The position numbers were made by a program, and so were the translations under genes. The notes below the pieces were generated by a model. That model worked only from the letters and a program-made list of their open reading frames with translations, ran no database searches and was not told where the DNA came from. A stretch of DNA of 64,000 bases, from positions 1 to 64,000 of the forward strand of contig JAFZXE010000024.1 in the NCBI GenBank assembly GCA_017616895.1. Reading direction: 5' to 3'. The DNA is from Bacteroidales bacterium (GTDB taxonomy: Bacteria; Bacteroidota; Bacteroidia; Bacteroidales; P3). Numbering within the stretch: position 1 is the first letter of the stretch; each line of letters opens with the position of its first letter. Shown piece by piece: positions 24,779 through 35,122 of this stretch.

Positions 24779-26881
24779 TCAGTATGTAGTCTCGTCAACC
24801 ACATCCTGGTGTATTTTCACGTTGTATTTCTGGCGCAGTCGTTTGTTGAGTTCTTGTTCAAGCTCATTCTGATAGTCGGTGATGTAGTAGCCGCGAGCTT
24901 CCTGTAGCGATTTCAACCCTGGGTTCGTTATCTGTTCCACCACGTATATTTTGTATCCGTGACCTGACGTGTGTGTATAAATGCCAGGTCTCCATTCGTT
25001 GCGCAACAGTTCGGAATGTCTGTCCTCCTCGAATGTTTCCAATGCGACTGATATGGGATTGCTTATTGTCGATTTCTTGTTCACAGACTTTGTCAGCATC
25101 TCTTTCAAGTCGCTTTGTGACATCCGTTTCTTATTGGCTTTCTCAACTATTTTTATTGCTTTTGCCGGTGCTATACACGAGCTGTCGGCAATTGTCACAA
25201 CCATGGTTCTGGCGCGTGTATTCCAGAAATAGTTTGAGTCCGCTGGGTTGTTTATGTCGCGTTTTGTCCGCTGTATGTTGTAAAATGCCTTAAGTCCAGC
25301 CGTGTCTTCCATTGCTTTCGACCATATCATCTTCTCGTTGTAGGCGAAAATCATCAGCCCGTTGCGGTACTCGTTGATAAGGGCTGCAAAGTCGCTGTTG
25401 TCTCGCTCCAAGTTGTCGTTGGCACATTTAATCACCATCTCGTCGGTATAGCTCTTGTATCGTGAGTTGAGGTATTCTGTGTAATCGCGTTTTAATTCTC
25501 CTCTTTGGTGGTCTTTTACATATTTTGCAAACTCCGTCAGCTTATAGTCTTTCCCATTCAGCGTAAAGAGGGTTTGGTCGTTTGCCGCAAGTGCCGCCTC
25601 GTCATATTCCCACTGCTTCATGAATATCGAGTCGTTCACCATTTTTATCAGTGTCTCCATGTTTGCCATGGGTTTGTTGCTCTTCTTCCCATTCTTCCCT
25701 TTGGCGTATTCTTGGGTGTAGTCTTTGAATCCATAGCGTTTCTTTGCATCGACAATGAAACGGTCTTTGGGTTTCGAGTTGCGCTGGTCTCGTGTCAAGC
25801 GTTGCTTGTATATTGACACCATATCCTCGTATGGCGGGATTGTGTCTTTGTGGAGCAGTTTCACGATATGCCATCCGAATCTTGTGTGGAATGGCTCGGT
25901 GTATGTTCCTTCGGCCATTCCGCTGGCTGCCTTTTCGATATACTCTGGCGGTAGCTTTGTGACTGGCAGCATCGGCAGCCTTCCTCCGTCGCTGTATGTG
26001 GTGCGGTCGTCGCTAATGCTTTGTGCCACCGACTCGAACGATTCTCCTTTCGACAATCGTTTGTAGGCTTCCTGTATCTTTTTCTGTCCTGTTATAGTGT
26101 CGGCTCCGCCGCGTACCCAGATGTGCTGTACTTTCGTCTGTCCATAGAACGGTTTCCTGTCGATAACTTTGATGATATGGTATCCGAAACGTGTTCTGAC
26201 GGGTTTCGAAATTCCTCCTGCTTTCAGGTTGTATGCTGCTGTCTCGAACGGATAAACCATGTCGAAAACCGAGAAATACCCCAACTCTCCAGCCACGTAT
26301 GTACTGGCCGTTTCTGCGTCGCGCACCACACCTTCGTCTGTGCGCTGTTCTTCCTCCTTGGCCAAAGCGGTGAAATCTTCTCCTTTCATGACGCGGTTGT
26401 ACAAATCCGTCGCGTGCCTGTAGGCTTTCAGCGTGTCCGCCGGTGATGCGTTCTCGTTGCAGCGCACCAAAATATGGTTGGCACGGACAATGTAGTGGTT
26501 GCGGTCGTAGGCCTCCTGCAGCAGTTCCTGCAATGTGGTCGAGTCAAGCAGATAGGGTGCCGCGAGGTCGTTGCGGTATTGCCTCAGTTCGTTTACAAGC
26601 GATGGCATGGTGTCGAAACCACGTGCTTTTGCGTCTGCCAGCTTTGCCCTGAAATTGGCAAACAGCTCCACATATTCCTGGAGCGCTTGTCGTTTTTCGT
26701 ATGTGCAGGCGGTTTTGGGCGACGACGGGTCTTTGCCTATCGAGGCAAGAAACTCTTTCATAAATTCGGACCGGCGTATCTGCTGCCCGTTGACCTCGAA
26801 CATCACAGGGTCGTCCGTCTTTTGGCAAAATGCGGTGGCCGTCAGCGCCACAAGCACTATCGTCGTGAGGAGTTTTTTCAT
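24779..26881 (-). CDS. Large PpiC-type peptidyl-prolyl isomerase
   Basis: This 700-residue protein has a signal peptide (1-19, TAFCQ). Two parvulin domains are visible: about 133-250 (VRANHILVRC...AGELGYFSVFDMVYPFETAAYNLKAG...FGYHIIKV) and 255-350 (VQHIWVRG...GGRLPMLPVTKLP...FGWHIVKLL). A long helical C-terminal half (about 390-700) follows with no family I can name. It is a periplasmic foldase for envelope proteins. It lies 39 bp downstream of guaB and 32 bp before the lipoprotein gene, consistent with one operon. Confidence 0.88.
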   Translation of the reverse strand: MKKLLTTIVLVALTATAFCQKTDDPVMFEVNGQQIRRSEFMKEFLASIGKDPSSPKTACTYEKRQALQEYVELFANFRAKLADAKARGFDTMPSLVNELRQYRNDLAAPYLLDSTTLQELLQEAYDRNHYIVRANHILVRCNENASPADTLKAYRHATDLYNRVMKGEDFTALAKEEEQRTDEGVVRDAETASTYVAGELGYFSVFDMVYPFETAAYNLKAGGISKPVRTRFGYHIIKVIDRKPFYGQTKVQHIWVRGGADTITGQKKIQEAYKRLSKGESFESVAQSISDDRTTYSDGGRLPMLPVTKLPPEYIEKAASGMAEGTYTEPFHTRFGWHIVKLLHKDTIPPYEDMVSIYKQRLTRDQRNSKPKDRFIVDAKKRYGFKDYTQEYAKGKNGKKSNKPMANMETLIKMVNDSIFMKQWEYDEAALAANDQTLFTLNGKDYKLTEFAKYVKDHQRGELKRDYTEYLNSRYKSYTDEMVIKCANDNLERDNSDFAALINEYRNGLMIFAYNEKMIWSKAMEDTAGLKAFYNIQRTKRDINNPADSNYFWNTRARTMVVTIADSSCIAPAKAIKIVEKANKKRMSQSDLKEMLTKSVNKKSTISNPISVALETFEEDRHSELLRNEWRPGIYTHTSGHGYKIYVVEQITNPGLKSLQEARGYYITDYQNELEQELNKRLRQKYNVKIHQDVVDETTY

Positions 26882-26920
26882 CTTAACTTGAAACTAAAAA
26901 CTTGAAACCTGAAACTAAAA

Positions 26921-28393
26921 TTATCTCGAATAGTTCGGAGCCTCTCGTGTGATTGCTATGTCGTGCGGATGGCTCTCGGTGCGGCCTGCCGCGGTGATTC
27001 TGATGAATTTGGCTTGTTGCAGAGCCGTTATGTCTCGGCTGCCAGTGTAGCCCATACCCGCTTTCAGTCCGCCGACCAGTTGGTATAGCACCTCGTTCAG
27101 TGTGCCTTTGTAAGGTACGCGTCCCACAACGCCTTCGGGCACAAGCTTCTTCACGTCGGTCTCTTTCTCTTGGAAATACCTGTCTTTCGAGCCGCTCTGC
27201 ATAGCTTCCAGCGAGCCCATGCCACGATATGACTTGAATTTGCGGCCTTCGAAGATGATGGTCTCGCCCGGGGCTTCATCAACACCCGCCACCAGCGAGC
27301 CTATCATCACCGAACTGGCGCCTGCGGCCAAGGCTTTCACAATGTCGCCGCTGTAACGTATGCCGCCGTCTGCGATAAGCGGTATGTCGTAACCCTTCTG
27401 CTTCAAAGCGCCGGCCACCTCGCAAACCGCCGTGAGTTGAGGCACACCGATTCCTGCAATGATACGAGTCGAGCAGATGCTTCCAGGTCCGATACCGACT
27501 TTCACTGCGTCGGCGCCAGCCTCGGCCAGCATCAGTGCGGCCTCGCCCGTGGCTATGTTGCCTACGACTACGTCGAGCTTCGGATATTTGGATTTCACCT
27601 GTTTCAAGGCTTCAACCACACGTATCGAGTGGCCGTGAGCCGTATCAATCACCACAGCATCCACACCGGCCTTCACCAGCGCATCGACACGGTCCATCAT
27701 GTCAGCCGTGATGCCCACACCAGCGGCAACGCGCAGCCGCCCTTTCTCGTCTTTGCAGGCGTCGGGGCGCTCCTTGGTCTTGATGATGTCTCTATAAGTG
27801 ATAAGTCCCACAAATTGGCCTTTGTCGTTCACGACAGGTAGCTTCTCAATCTTGTGCTGCTGCAGTATGTCCGTGGCCTCCTCGAAAGTCGTCCCCTCAT
27901 GGGTGGTTATCAGCTTGGTTATCATTATCTCGCTGAGCGGACGGTTCATATTGCGTTCAAAACGCAGGTCGCGGTTCGTAACCATGCCTATCAGTATCTG
28001 GTTCTCATCCACGATGGGTATCCCGCCGATGCCGTACTCGTGCATCAGGTTTAGTGCATCCTTCACCAGTGCCTCTTTGCGCAATGTCACGGGATCTACA
28101 ATCATTCCGTTCTCCGAGCGTTTCACCTTGATGACCTCGTTGGCCTGGCTCTCGATTGACATGTTCTTATGCAGCACACCGATGCCACCTTCCTGTGCCA
28201 TTCCAATCGCCATAGCCGCTTCGGTAACGGTGTCCATGGCAGCCGACACAAGGGGCATCTTCAAAGTTATGTTGCGTGAAAAACGGCTCTCCACCGATAC
28301 CTCGCGGGGCAGGATTTCGGAATAGCCTGGAACTAATAGGACGTCGTCGTAGGTCAGTCCCTCGCCAATGAATTTTGTGGTGTCTGTAAACAT
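26921..28393 (-). CDS. guaB: IMP dehydrogenase
   Basis: This 490-residue protein has the normal length. It oxidises IMP to XMP with NAD+, the committed step of GMP synthesis. The N-terminal barrel part ([18 protein letters not shown]) is followed by a CBS pair (about 95-215) and the rest of the barrel with the catalytic loop GPGSICSTR. The flap RYFQE and the K+-site region are present. A -7 promoter box lies about 95 bp upstream, and the foldase genes follow on the same strand. Confidence 0.97.
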   Translation of the reverse strand: MFTDTTKFIGEGLTYDDVLLVPGYSEILPREVSVESRFSRNITLKMPLVSAAMDTVTEAAMAIGMAQEGGIGVLHKNMSIESQANEVIKVKRSENGMIVDPVTLRKEALVKDALNLMHEYGIGGIPIVDENQILIGMVTNRDLRFERNMNRPLSEIMITKLITTHEGTTFEEATDILQQHKIEKLPVVNDKGQFVGLITYRDIIKTKERPDACKDEKGRLRVAAGVGITADMMDRVDALVKAGVDAVVIDTAHGHSIRVVEALKQVKSKYPKLDVVVGNIATGEAALMLAEAGADAVKVGIGPGSICSTRIIAGIGVPQLTAVCEVAGALKQKGYDIPLIADGGIRYSGDIVKALAAGASSVMIGSLVAGVDEAPGETIIFEGRKFKSYRGMGSLEAMQSGSKDRYFQEKETDVKKLVPEGVVGRVPYKGTLNEVLYQLVGGLKAGMGYTGSRDITALQQAKFIRITAAGRTESHPHDIAITREAPNYSR

Positions 28394-28487
28394 ATCTTTC
28401 TGTTTGTTTTATTGTGGGATTGCGTTATTGTTTCGTTTAGCCTGAAAATCGCAGTGTCAGTAGCAAAAACTGCTGAAAATAATTATG

Positions 28488-28495
28488 CAAAGGTA
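28488..28495 (-). promoter_or_regulatory. guaB promoter (-7 box)
   Basis: Leftward TACCTTTG matches the -7 consensus. The -33 side is an A/T run without a clear TTTG. The leader is about 90 nt. Confidence 0.5.
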
Positions 28496-28524
28496 CGCTT
28501 TTTTTTATAAAAAAGATGTTTTTT

Positions 28525-28555
28525 TTTCATAAGTCCTTTTTTGTCCGTAAATTTG
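28525..28555 (+). promoter_or_regulatory. Promoter of the TlpA-type gene
   Basis: TTTC (28525-28528), a 19-nt spacer and TAAATTTG (28548-28555), one mismatch in the -33 box. Transcription would start near 28560, about 25 bases before the ATG. Confidence 0.65.
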
Positions 28556-28585
28556 CAAAAAAGCAAATAATTAAACACTAATAAT

Positions 28586-29686
28586 ATGAAACGCTCATTT
28601 TCAATCTTTTTGGCACTTTTTGGAGTGGCTTTGGCTGCTCTTATGACCGTTGGTTGCAAACGTACTTCGTACAATGTCGAGGCTACTGTTATGGAGGACT
28701 TCAATGGCGAGACCGCCTACCTCTTCGATGCCTTAACCGAGGAAACCATTGACTCCACTGTGGTGGCTGACGGCAAGGCCATCTTCTCTGGCAAGACTGA
28801 CTCCACTCGCATTGTTGCTCTCGTGGGGGTTGGTTATACGCCAGTCATTTTCTTCCTCGAGCCAGGTAAAATAAAAATCGATGCTGACAGCAACCGCATC
28901 TCCGGTACAAAACTCAACGATGATTTCAGCGCGTTTGCCAACAACGACGAGCTGAAAGGGCTTGCGGAAGAGTGCGAAGCCATACGGGGCGAAATCTTCA
29001 TGGCAGAGTCGGAAGATGCGCAAAGTGATATTGTTGACCGCTATGAAAAGGCCAGCGAGAAGCTGCAGGCACGTCTGAAGGAGATCTGCCTGGAGGTCTA
29101 TGAGTCGCACAAAAAAGACCTTCTGGGGGCTTACGTCCTGACTATTGCCGCTCAGAGCTTTTCTTACGATGAGTTAGAAGGTGTTTTCTCGGAAGCAGAG
29201 CCGGTGATCAAGAACTTCGCTCCGCTGGCGGAGATGTACGCGGGACTCAAGATGGCGGAAGCGACGCAGCCAGGACACAAATATATAGATATTGAGGGTA
29301 CTGACTATGCCACAGGTAAGTCGTCGTCGCTGTCGAAGATGATTGAGGGGAAAATAGCTGTCGTCGATTTCTGGGCATCGTGGTGCAGGCCGTGTCGCGA
29401 GGAGATAGAAAACACGCTGAAAGGTGTCTATAACGATTATAAAGACAAAGGTGTCATTGTTGTTGGCGTGGATGTGTCCGATACCCCGGAGGACCACGAC
29501 AAGGCTGTAAAGGAACTGAAAATAGAATACCCGCAGCTAATAGATTCTAAAAAGATAGCGGGAGAGGCATGGGGTCTTAGCTCTATTCCACAGATTGTTG
29601 TTATTGACAGGAATGGTAGCATAGTCGCCAGGGACCTTCGTGGTGAAGCGGTGCGTGCTGCTATTGACGAGCTTGTGTCCAAATGA
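28586..29686 (+). CDS. TlpA-family thioredoxin lipoprotein (DUF4369-like N-domain)
   Basis: This 366-residue protein has a lipoprotein signal (ALMTVGC, Cys24). Residues about 30-130 form a beta-rich domain of the DUF4369 kind (EATVMEDFNGETAYLFD...DSTVVADGKAIFSG). A helical linker follows, then an AhpC/TSA-thioredoxin domain (about 225-366) with active site WASWCRPC and the cis-Pro segment SIPQIVVID. It is an envelope thiol-disulfide oxidoreductase of the Bacteroidota type. The electron donor is unknown. Its TGA overlaps the ATG of the TPR gene (ATGA). Confidence 0.9.
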   Translation: MKRSFSIFLALFGVALAALMTVGCKRTSYNVEATVMEDFNGETAYLFDALTEETIDSTVVADGKAIFSGKTDSTRIVALVGVGYTPVIFFLEPGKIKIDADSNRISGTKLNDDFSAFANNDELKGLAEECEAIRGEIFMAESEDAQSDIVDRYEKASEKLQARLKEICLEVYESHKKDLLGAYVLTIAAQSFSYDELEGVFSEAEPVIKNFAPLAEMYAGLKMAEATQPGHKYIDIEGTDYATGKSSSLSKMIEGKIAVVDFWASWCRPCREEIENTLKGVYNDYKDKGVIVVGVDVSDTPEDHDKAVKELKIEYPQLIDSKKIAGEAWGLSSIPQIVVIDRNGSIVARDLRGEAVRAAIDELVSK

Positions 29687-31089
29687 GGTTTATGAGGCTG
29701 CGTAACATATTGGTTTTACTGGCGTTTGGGCTGTTGGCTTTGAGCCCGCAAGCCCAAGGGGTCGAGAGTCTCAATGAGAAGGCTATCGATTTTATTCGCC
29801 AAGAGAACTATGAGAAGGCTGTATCGACTCTTACCGAAGCAATCAAAGCTTCTCCGAAATATGCTGAGTCATATTTCAACATGGGCTTTACTTACTATTG
29901 TATGAGTCGATACGACGATGCTATGCAGTGGTACAAGAAGACTATTCAAGTAGATAGTTCGTACGCTGACGCTTACGTCAACGTCGGGCTAATATGCAAC
30001 CACAAGAAGCAATACGAAGAGTCTATCAGGTGGTGTCGTCGTGCGCTTCTCATCGATAGTACCCTTGCAAACGCCTACACCAATATGGGGGTGGCATACG
30101 GTGGTCTGGGGCAAAACAATGAGTCTATCAAGTGCTACCTCAGTTCGCTTGCGATAGACAGTACGTCGGCGATTACCTACAATAATCTCGGCAACGCATA
30201 CAATAATATAGGTCAGTATAGCCGAGGCATATCGTATTTGAACAAAGCGGTGAGCATCCAGCCGGAATATGCTTCGGCCTATTACAGTATGGGCTTGGCA
30301 TACGCAAGGCTGGAAATGCCAGACGATGCTATCCGTTGCTACAAGAAGTCGGTGGAACTGGAGCCGAGGCTCATCACGGTCTATAACGACATGGGCAATG
30401 TCTATGCCTCCTCTCATGAATACGACAAGGCGATAGAGTGTTTCCGTACCTCGGTCAACAAGGCTCCAAAGTATGTCGATGCCTACCACAACATTGGCAT
30501 GATATATTACGAACGCAAGAAGTACGACTCGGCGGCTGTATGGTTCAAACGTGCCACACTTATCGACCCCGATCATGCTCAGTCGTACTATGCCTGCGGA
30601 ATTGCATACTACATGAAAGGAGATCGCAAAGAGGCTTTGAAGTGGTATCAGAAAACCGTGGAGGTGAATCCGAAGCATGCGTTGGCGCTTAATAGTCTGG
30701 GCTATGTCTATCAGGAGCAGAAGGACTTTGACAAGGCGTTGGACTGCTACACAAAAGCTATTGCGGCATCGCCAAAGTATATAGATGCATACAACAACCT
30801 CGGGGCTCTGTATATACACCTAAAAAGGTATTCAGAGGCTGTGAAGTGCTACACGGCAGCCGTCTCGGTTGATACGAAGAGGGCAGAGTCTTATTATAAC
30901 CTCGGGGTTGCCTATTATCTTTCGGGCGATAAAACACGAGCCGTCGCAGAGTTGGAAAAGGCAGTCTCTTTGCGGGGAAAATATGTCGATGCTTACCACA
31001 ATTTGAGTGTGATATATGATGAACTGGGACAGCCGGCAAAGGCTAAGATATACCGTGAAAAGGCGGAGGATGCTGAGTTTGGCATGTGA
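29683..31089 (+). CDS. Exported TPR-repeat protein
   Basis: This 468-residue protein has a signal peptide (LVLLAFGLLALSPQAQG) followed by about twelve consecutive 34-residue tetratricopeptide repeats covering the whole mature protein (for example AESYFNMGFTYYCMSRYDDA, ADAYVNVGLICNHKKQYEES). This makes a solenoid for protein-protein contact in the periplasm. No enzymatic domain is present. The start codon overlaps the previous stop, so it is translationally coupled to the TlpA-type gene and probably acts with it. Confidence 0.88.
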   Translation: MRFMRLRNILVLLAFGLLALSPQAQGVESLNEKAIDFIRQENYEKAVSTLTEAIKASPKYAESYFNMGFTYYCMSRYDDAMQWYKKTIQVDSSYADAYVNVGLICNHKKQYEESIRWCRRALLIDSTLANAYTNMGVAYGGLGQNNESIKCYLSSLAIDSTSAITYNNLGNAYNNIGQYSRGISYLNKAVSIQPEYASAYYSMGLAYARLEMPDDAIRCYKKSVELEPRLITVYNDMGNVYASSHEYDKAIECFRTSVNKAPKYVDAYHNIGMIYYERKKYDSAAVWFKRATLIDPDHAQSYYACGIAYYMKGDRKEALKWYQKTVEVNPKHALALNSLGYVYQEQKDFDKALDCYTKAIAASPKYIDAYNNLGALYIHLKRYSEAVKCYTAAVSVDTKRAESYYNLGVAYYLSGDKTRAVAELEKAVSLRGKYVDAYHNLSVIYDELGQPAKAKIYREKAEDAEFGM

Positions 31090-31121
31090 CAAAAATTGAT
31101 TGAAACCTAAAAAGCATAATC

Positions 31122-32339
31122 ATGAATAAGTACTTCAAATTGTTCTCGTTGTTGGTGGCGGTCCTTTCGTTCACCCTTGTGGGTTGCATCAAGGACAGCT
31201 ATTATGACAGCTACAGCCTGTTGCAGTCAAAAGTCGAATTGAAGGTTGGGGAGACCTACCAGCTTTCCTTTGGATACGATGCAGGTTATTCGGGAGGAAC
31301 CTCTTTCTTCGGCCACCAGTATTCGTCAGACCGCGAGCTGCAGCAGCAAGGCAATATCTACGATGCATCCCGAGTATTGTGGAAAAGTAGCGACACTAGC
31401 GTGGCGACTGTAAGCGCTACTGGTTTGGTCACAGCCGTCGCGGTGGGCGAGTGCAATATTGTGGCATATTATGGCGATGGATATGATATCTGTCATGTGG
31501 TAGTGCTTTCAGATGGGCAGACTTCTGGCGACGAGCCCGAAGGTGGATTTACCGACTATGGGGCGGTAAACAGTCTCTTTTCGGTAGCCAGAGGCAAGCA
31601 GGTTCAGTTCTCTCGTGGAAACCTGCAGTATCAGGCATCGACCGACACTTGGCGTTTTGCTGAGCAGCAGTATGTCTCTGTGGGTTCGGACAATGCCAAT
31701 GCCGCTGCCGCCTACACAGGATGGATAGACCTTTTCGGGTGGGGTACAAGCGGATGGAACAGCGGTGCCACAGCCTATCTGCCATACGCCACCAACACTG
31801 ACAACGCCGACTATTATCCTGGCGGTGACGCCGGCAACGACCTCCTCGGCTCTAACGACAGTGCAGACTGGGGGCGTTTCAACGCTATCGCAGCAGGTGG
31901 TGACCAAGAGGGTAAATGGCGTACGCTCACCTCGGCTGAGTGGAACTATCTGCTTGGCTCCAGTACCTCACGTCAGGGAAAGTCTGGCAAGGCTGTCATC
32001 GATGGCACCTACAATGGAATAGTCCTCCTGCCCGACAACTGGGTGCTGCCTTCTAGTTTGACATTCACTCCTGGTATCTCGTCAGATTATACTACCAATG
32101 CCTATACTGCTGCCCAGTGGACGGCAATGGAGGATGCAGGCGCTGTATTTATCCCTGCTGCAGGATTCCGTGACGGCACAACGGTATCAAACGTCGGTAC
32201 ACACGGCTATTATTGGTCATCGACGCATATCAACGGCACATATGCATACGACCTCTATTTCTTCAGCGGTTATGCGAACGCTTCCGACTTGGGAACTCGT
32301 GCTGTGGGGCGTTCTGTGCGCCTGGTTGTTGACAAGTAG
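31122..32339 (+). CDS. Lipoprotein with Big2 domain and FISUMP-like C-domain
   Basis: This 405-residue protein has a lipoprotein signal (SFTLVGC, Cys23). Residues about 35-125 are a bacterial Ig-like Big2 domain (VLWKSSDTSVATVSATGLVTAVAVGECNIVAYYG). The C-terminal 260 residues (FSVARGKQVQFSRGNLQYQ...HGYYWSST...SVRLVVDK) belong to a domain frequent in Bacteroidota surface proteins that resembles the Fibrobacter succinogenes major paralogous domain. It is probably surface-exposed. Ligand unknown. It follows the TPR gene by 32 bp. Confidence 0.8.
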   Translation: MNKYFKLFSLLVAVLSFTLVGCIKDSYYDSYSLLQSKVELKVGETYQLSFGYDAGYSGGTSFFGHQYSSDRELQQQGNIYDASRVLWKSSDTSVATVSATGLVTAVAVGECNIVAYYGDGYDICHVVVLSDGQTSGDEPEGGFTDYGAVNSLFSVARGKQVQFSRGNLQYQASTDTWRFAEQQYVSVGSDNANAAAAYTGWIDLFGWGTSGWNSGATAYLPYATNTDNADYYPGGDAGNDLLGSNDSADWGRFNAIAAGGDQEGKWRTLTSAEWNYLLGSSTSRQGKSGKAVIDGTYNGIVLLPDNWVLPSSLTFTPGISSDYTTNAYTAAQWTAMEDAGAVFIPAAGFRDGTTVSNVGTHGYYWSSTHINGTYAYDLYFFSGYANASDLGTRAVGRSVRLVVDK

Positions 32340-32403
32340 TCTGATGACCTTAGCAATCACCTATTAGGACATTGTGGCAACATAATCTATACGGTAAGGA
32401 CAA

Positions 32404-33105
32404 ATGTGCAAGTTGATTGTCATAATGCCTGTGAAGGACTCCATGGATACCGCACGTGATGCTATTCGTGCGGTGATGCAGTCGCAGGATGTAGATTTTG
32501 CCGTATACAATGATTTCAGTTCTGCCGAGACAACGGCAGAGTTGACAGACATGGCTGCCGACTACGGATTTCGTCTGGTCAATTGGGCAGATGCCACAGA
32601 CCATCCGTCACCTAACTACCGACTTACTTTGCAGGATGCGCAGCGCCGAGCGTTGTCTGAAAACGCGCATCTGGTGGTTGTCGAGAGCGATGTGACTGTT
32701 CAGAACGAAACCATTAACCGTCTCGCTGCTGAGGTGAAAAGTGGTACGGGAATAGTGGCTGCTGTCACGGTGGATTCCAATGGTGAGATAAACTTTCCAT
32801 ATTTGTATGCACGAAAGCTTAAAGGCGGTACGGTCTCAACAACCAAACGCTTGAGTTTCTGCTGCACACTTCTTACGAACGAGTTTCTCCAGAAATTCAG
32901 TTTTGAAAGCCTTGACCCGGACAAGCAATGGTACGACGTGTTCATCTCGCACCAGTCGGTTCGTCTGGGGTTCCGTAACCTTCTGATGCTTGACAATCGA
33001 GTACTTCACCGCCCTCATTCATCGCGACCGTGGAAACTGTTGAAATACTCCAATCCACTGAAATACTATTGGCTCAAAATTATTAACAAGCGCGACCGTA
33101 TATGA
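32404..33105 (+). CDS. Family 2-like glycosyltransferase
   Basis: This 233-residue protein has a GT-A fold start (KLIVIMPVKDSMDTARDAIRAV...FAVYNDFSSAETT), with VVVESDVTV as the probable DxD-like position and a C-terminal acceptor part. It is short for a GT2, close to other compact Bacteroidota members. Its stop overlaps the start of the next glycosyltransferase (ATGA), indicating a coupled pair. The glycan target is unknown. Confidence 0.8.
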   Translation: MCKLIVIMPVKDSMDTARDAIRAVMQSQDVDFAVYNDFSSAETTAELTDMAADYGFRLVNWADATDHPSPNYRLTLQDAQRRALSENAHLVVVESDVTVQNETINRLAAEVKSGTGIVAAVTVDSNGEINFPYLYARKLKGGTVSTTKRLSFCCTLLTNEFLQKFSFESLDPDKQWYDVFISHQSVRLGFRNLLMLDNRVLHRPHSSRPWKLLKYSNPLKYYWLKIINKRDRI

Positions 33106-33818
33106 AAGTCTATAGTTTGTTAGTCGTCAAGGATGAGGTGGACGTTATTGCACTTTCGCTGAAGGATGCATGCCGTTGGAGCGACAAGGTGATTGTGATT
33201 GATAATGGTAGCAGTGACGGCTCTTGGGAGACCATAAACCAACTCTCCTCACAGGAACCCAAGATAATACCTTTCATGCGTTATGAGGGTCCATTCCATA
33301 TCGGACTCAGGTCTAAGGCATTCAGGGCTTTTCGAAAAGAAATGCGATATGGCGACTGGTGGTGCGTCAGGCTTGATGCCGATGAGTTATATACAGGTGA
33401 TGTGAGGTCGTTCCTGTCGAATGTGCCGTGGTATTTTCGCACAGTAAAGAAGCGCAGCGACGATTATGTGATTACGCACGAGGATTTTGACGAGGGTATT
33501 ATTACCGGCGATTTTGAGAAAGACAGACTGAGAATCCGTTATGCTCTGCCCGAAAGACGGGAAGAGAGGCGTTTTATGCGACATTCACCGTTGCTGGTGT
33601 GGCTCAGCCATTGGCGCTATCCGCACCCTTGGGGATTGGTGGCAAAAGAGCGTATTGAAGTCGCTCACTACCAATACCGCAGTGTGGAGCAGATGCAGAG
33701 ACGATTTCAGAATAGGCAGAAAGCCAAAAGTGAAGGGTGCGGTTCGTTCAGCCATGAAACAGGATTGGAATGGCGTGATTATCTCCGCCACAGGTCTGAC
33801 TGCAGACTGGTCAAGTAG
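33102..33818 (+). CDS. Family 2 glycosyltransferase
   Basis: This 238-residue protein has a typical GT2 N-terminus (VYSLLVVKDEVDVIALSLKDACRWSDKVIVIDNGSSDGS) and a metal-binding motif in VRLDADELY. The C-terminal half is basic, with helices that may contact membrane or acceptor. It is translationally coupled to the previous gene. The pair may add sugars to surface glycolipid or protein. Substrates are not deducible. Confidence 0.88.
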   Translation: MKVYSLLVVKDEVDVIALSLKDACRWSDKVIVIDNGSSDGSWETINQLSSQEPKIIPFMRYEGPFHIGLRSKAFRAFRKEMRYGDWWCVRLDADELYTGDVRSFLSNVPWYFRTVKKRSDDYVITHEDFDEGIITGDFEKDRLRIRYALPERREERRFMRHSPLLVWLSHWRYPHPWGLVAKERIEVAHYQYRSVEQMQRRFQNRQKAKSEGCGSFSHETGLEWRDYLRHRSDCRLVK

Positions 33819-33821
33819 TCA

Positions 33822-35054
33822 TTAGACGCGCGGCAGGCGGATTATGAAGGTGGAGCCTTTGCCGAGTTCGCTTTCTATGCCGATTTTGCCTTTGTGGGCT
33901 TTAACCACCTGCATGACGTAGTTGAGGCCTATACCGAACCCTTTGACGTCGTGGCGGTCGCCAGTGGAGACTCTGTAGAAGTTCTCGAATATGTGGCGGC
34001 GGTCTTCTTTGGAGATGCCGATGCCATTGTCGGCGATGCTGATGCGGATGTATTTGCCCTCGATGGCGGTTGAAACCTTGACGGTAGGGTTCTTGGGGGA
34101 GTATTTTATCGCGTTGTCGATGAGGTTGCTAATCATGTTTGACAGGTGGTCGGCATCGCCATAGACGGTGACTTTCTCTGATGTGTAGTCCTCAGAAGAG
34201 GAACCTCCGGCGTCGGAAAGACGGACTTGGGCGCGCTGAACCTCGTCGGCGAGCAGTTGGTTGATGTCTATCTCGGTGTATTTCAGCGTGAATTTCTTTC
34301 TGGCCATGCGCGAGTTTCGCAGCACCGCCTCAACCAAGCGCAGCATACGTTCGTTCTCGTCGTGAATAACCTCGATGTGGTGCTTGGTGTCGCACTCGGG
34401 GGTCTCCATGTTTTCGGTCAGGTAGCAGGTTTCGAGGCGTATTGTTGAGATGGGGGTCTTCAGCTCGTGCGTCATGTTGTTGATGAAGTTGGTCTTCATC
34501 TCGTCGATTTTCCGCTGGTTGTACATGCTGCGGGTAATGGTAAGATAGGCCATCGCGATGATGACGATGAGCATGATGCTCATGAGCACCAGCACGTTGC
34601 TGTTCTTCATCAGGTATAAGGCCTTGTCCGAGAAGTATAGGGTGATGTAGTAGTCGGCAGGGTTGCCGCGGTCGTCGAGTATGATATTGTACTTGAATGG
34701 CGAATCGGCCATTTTCTTCTCCTGTCCGGGTTTGCTGCAGAAGTAGAAGTAGGTCATGCCTATGTCGCTGACCGCCACGGTGGGCAGCAGATCGACACCG
34801 TTGACAAGTAGGGCTTCGTTGACCGAGGTGACGAGAGCGTCGTAGTCGAGAGCGTCGAGCGATGGACTGTTCTCGCTGTGCTTGTCGGCGGCGAGGTTGC
34901 GGATGACCTCGTCCATGGCGTCGGTCACGCTGGTGTTGAAGAGGCTGTCGCTTATGGACGCCGAGCGCTCAATCTGCCATATCTGAATGGACACCAGAGC
35001 CGTGGCGGCAACGGTGAAAATGGTGGATATGGTGACAATGAACCAGCGTCTCAT
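33822..35054 (-). CDS. Sensor histidine kinase (orphan)
   Basis: This 410-residue protein has a first membrane span at about 5-26, a periplasmic sensor of about 125 residues, and a second span at about 153-173. The HisKA domain has phospho-acceptor H196 (NMTHELKTPIS), and the HATPase domain has N box NLIDNAIKYSP, G1 IADNGIGIS, F box IFENFYR and G2 GFGIGL. No response regulator gene is adjacent, so its partner lies elsewhere. The stop is 3 bp from that of the convergent glycosyltransferase. The region upstream of its start is the long 11-bp-phase array. Confidence 0.92.
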   Translation of the reverse strand: MRRWFIVTISTIFTVAATALVSIQIWQIERSASISDSLFNTSVTDAMDEVIRNLAADKHSENSPSLDALDYDALVTSVNEALLVNGVDLLPTVAVSDIGMTYFYFCSKPGQEKKMADSPFKYNIILDDRGNPADYYITLYFSDKALYLMKNSNVLVLMSIMLIVIIAMAYLTITRSMYNQRKIDEMKTNFINNMTHELKTPISTIRLETCYLTENMETPECDTKHHIEVIHDENERMLRLVEAVLRNSRMARKKFTLKYTEIDINQLLADEVQRAQVRLSDAGGSSSEDYTSEKVTVYGDADHLSNMISNLIDNAIKYSPKNPTVKVSTAIEGKYIRISIADNGIGISKEDRRHIFENFYRVSTGDRHDVKGFGIGLNYVMQVVKAHKGKIGIESELGKGSTFIIRLPRV

Positions 35055-35122
35055 AATCTATATTATAACGCAGAAAGTGCGATTTAGGTATATGCGAGTG
35101 GATTGATTCCATACACGCCATC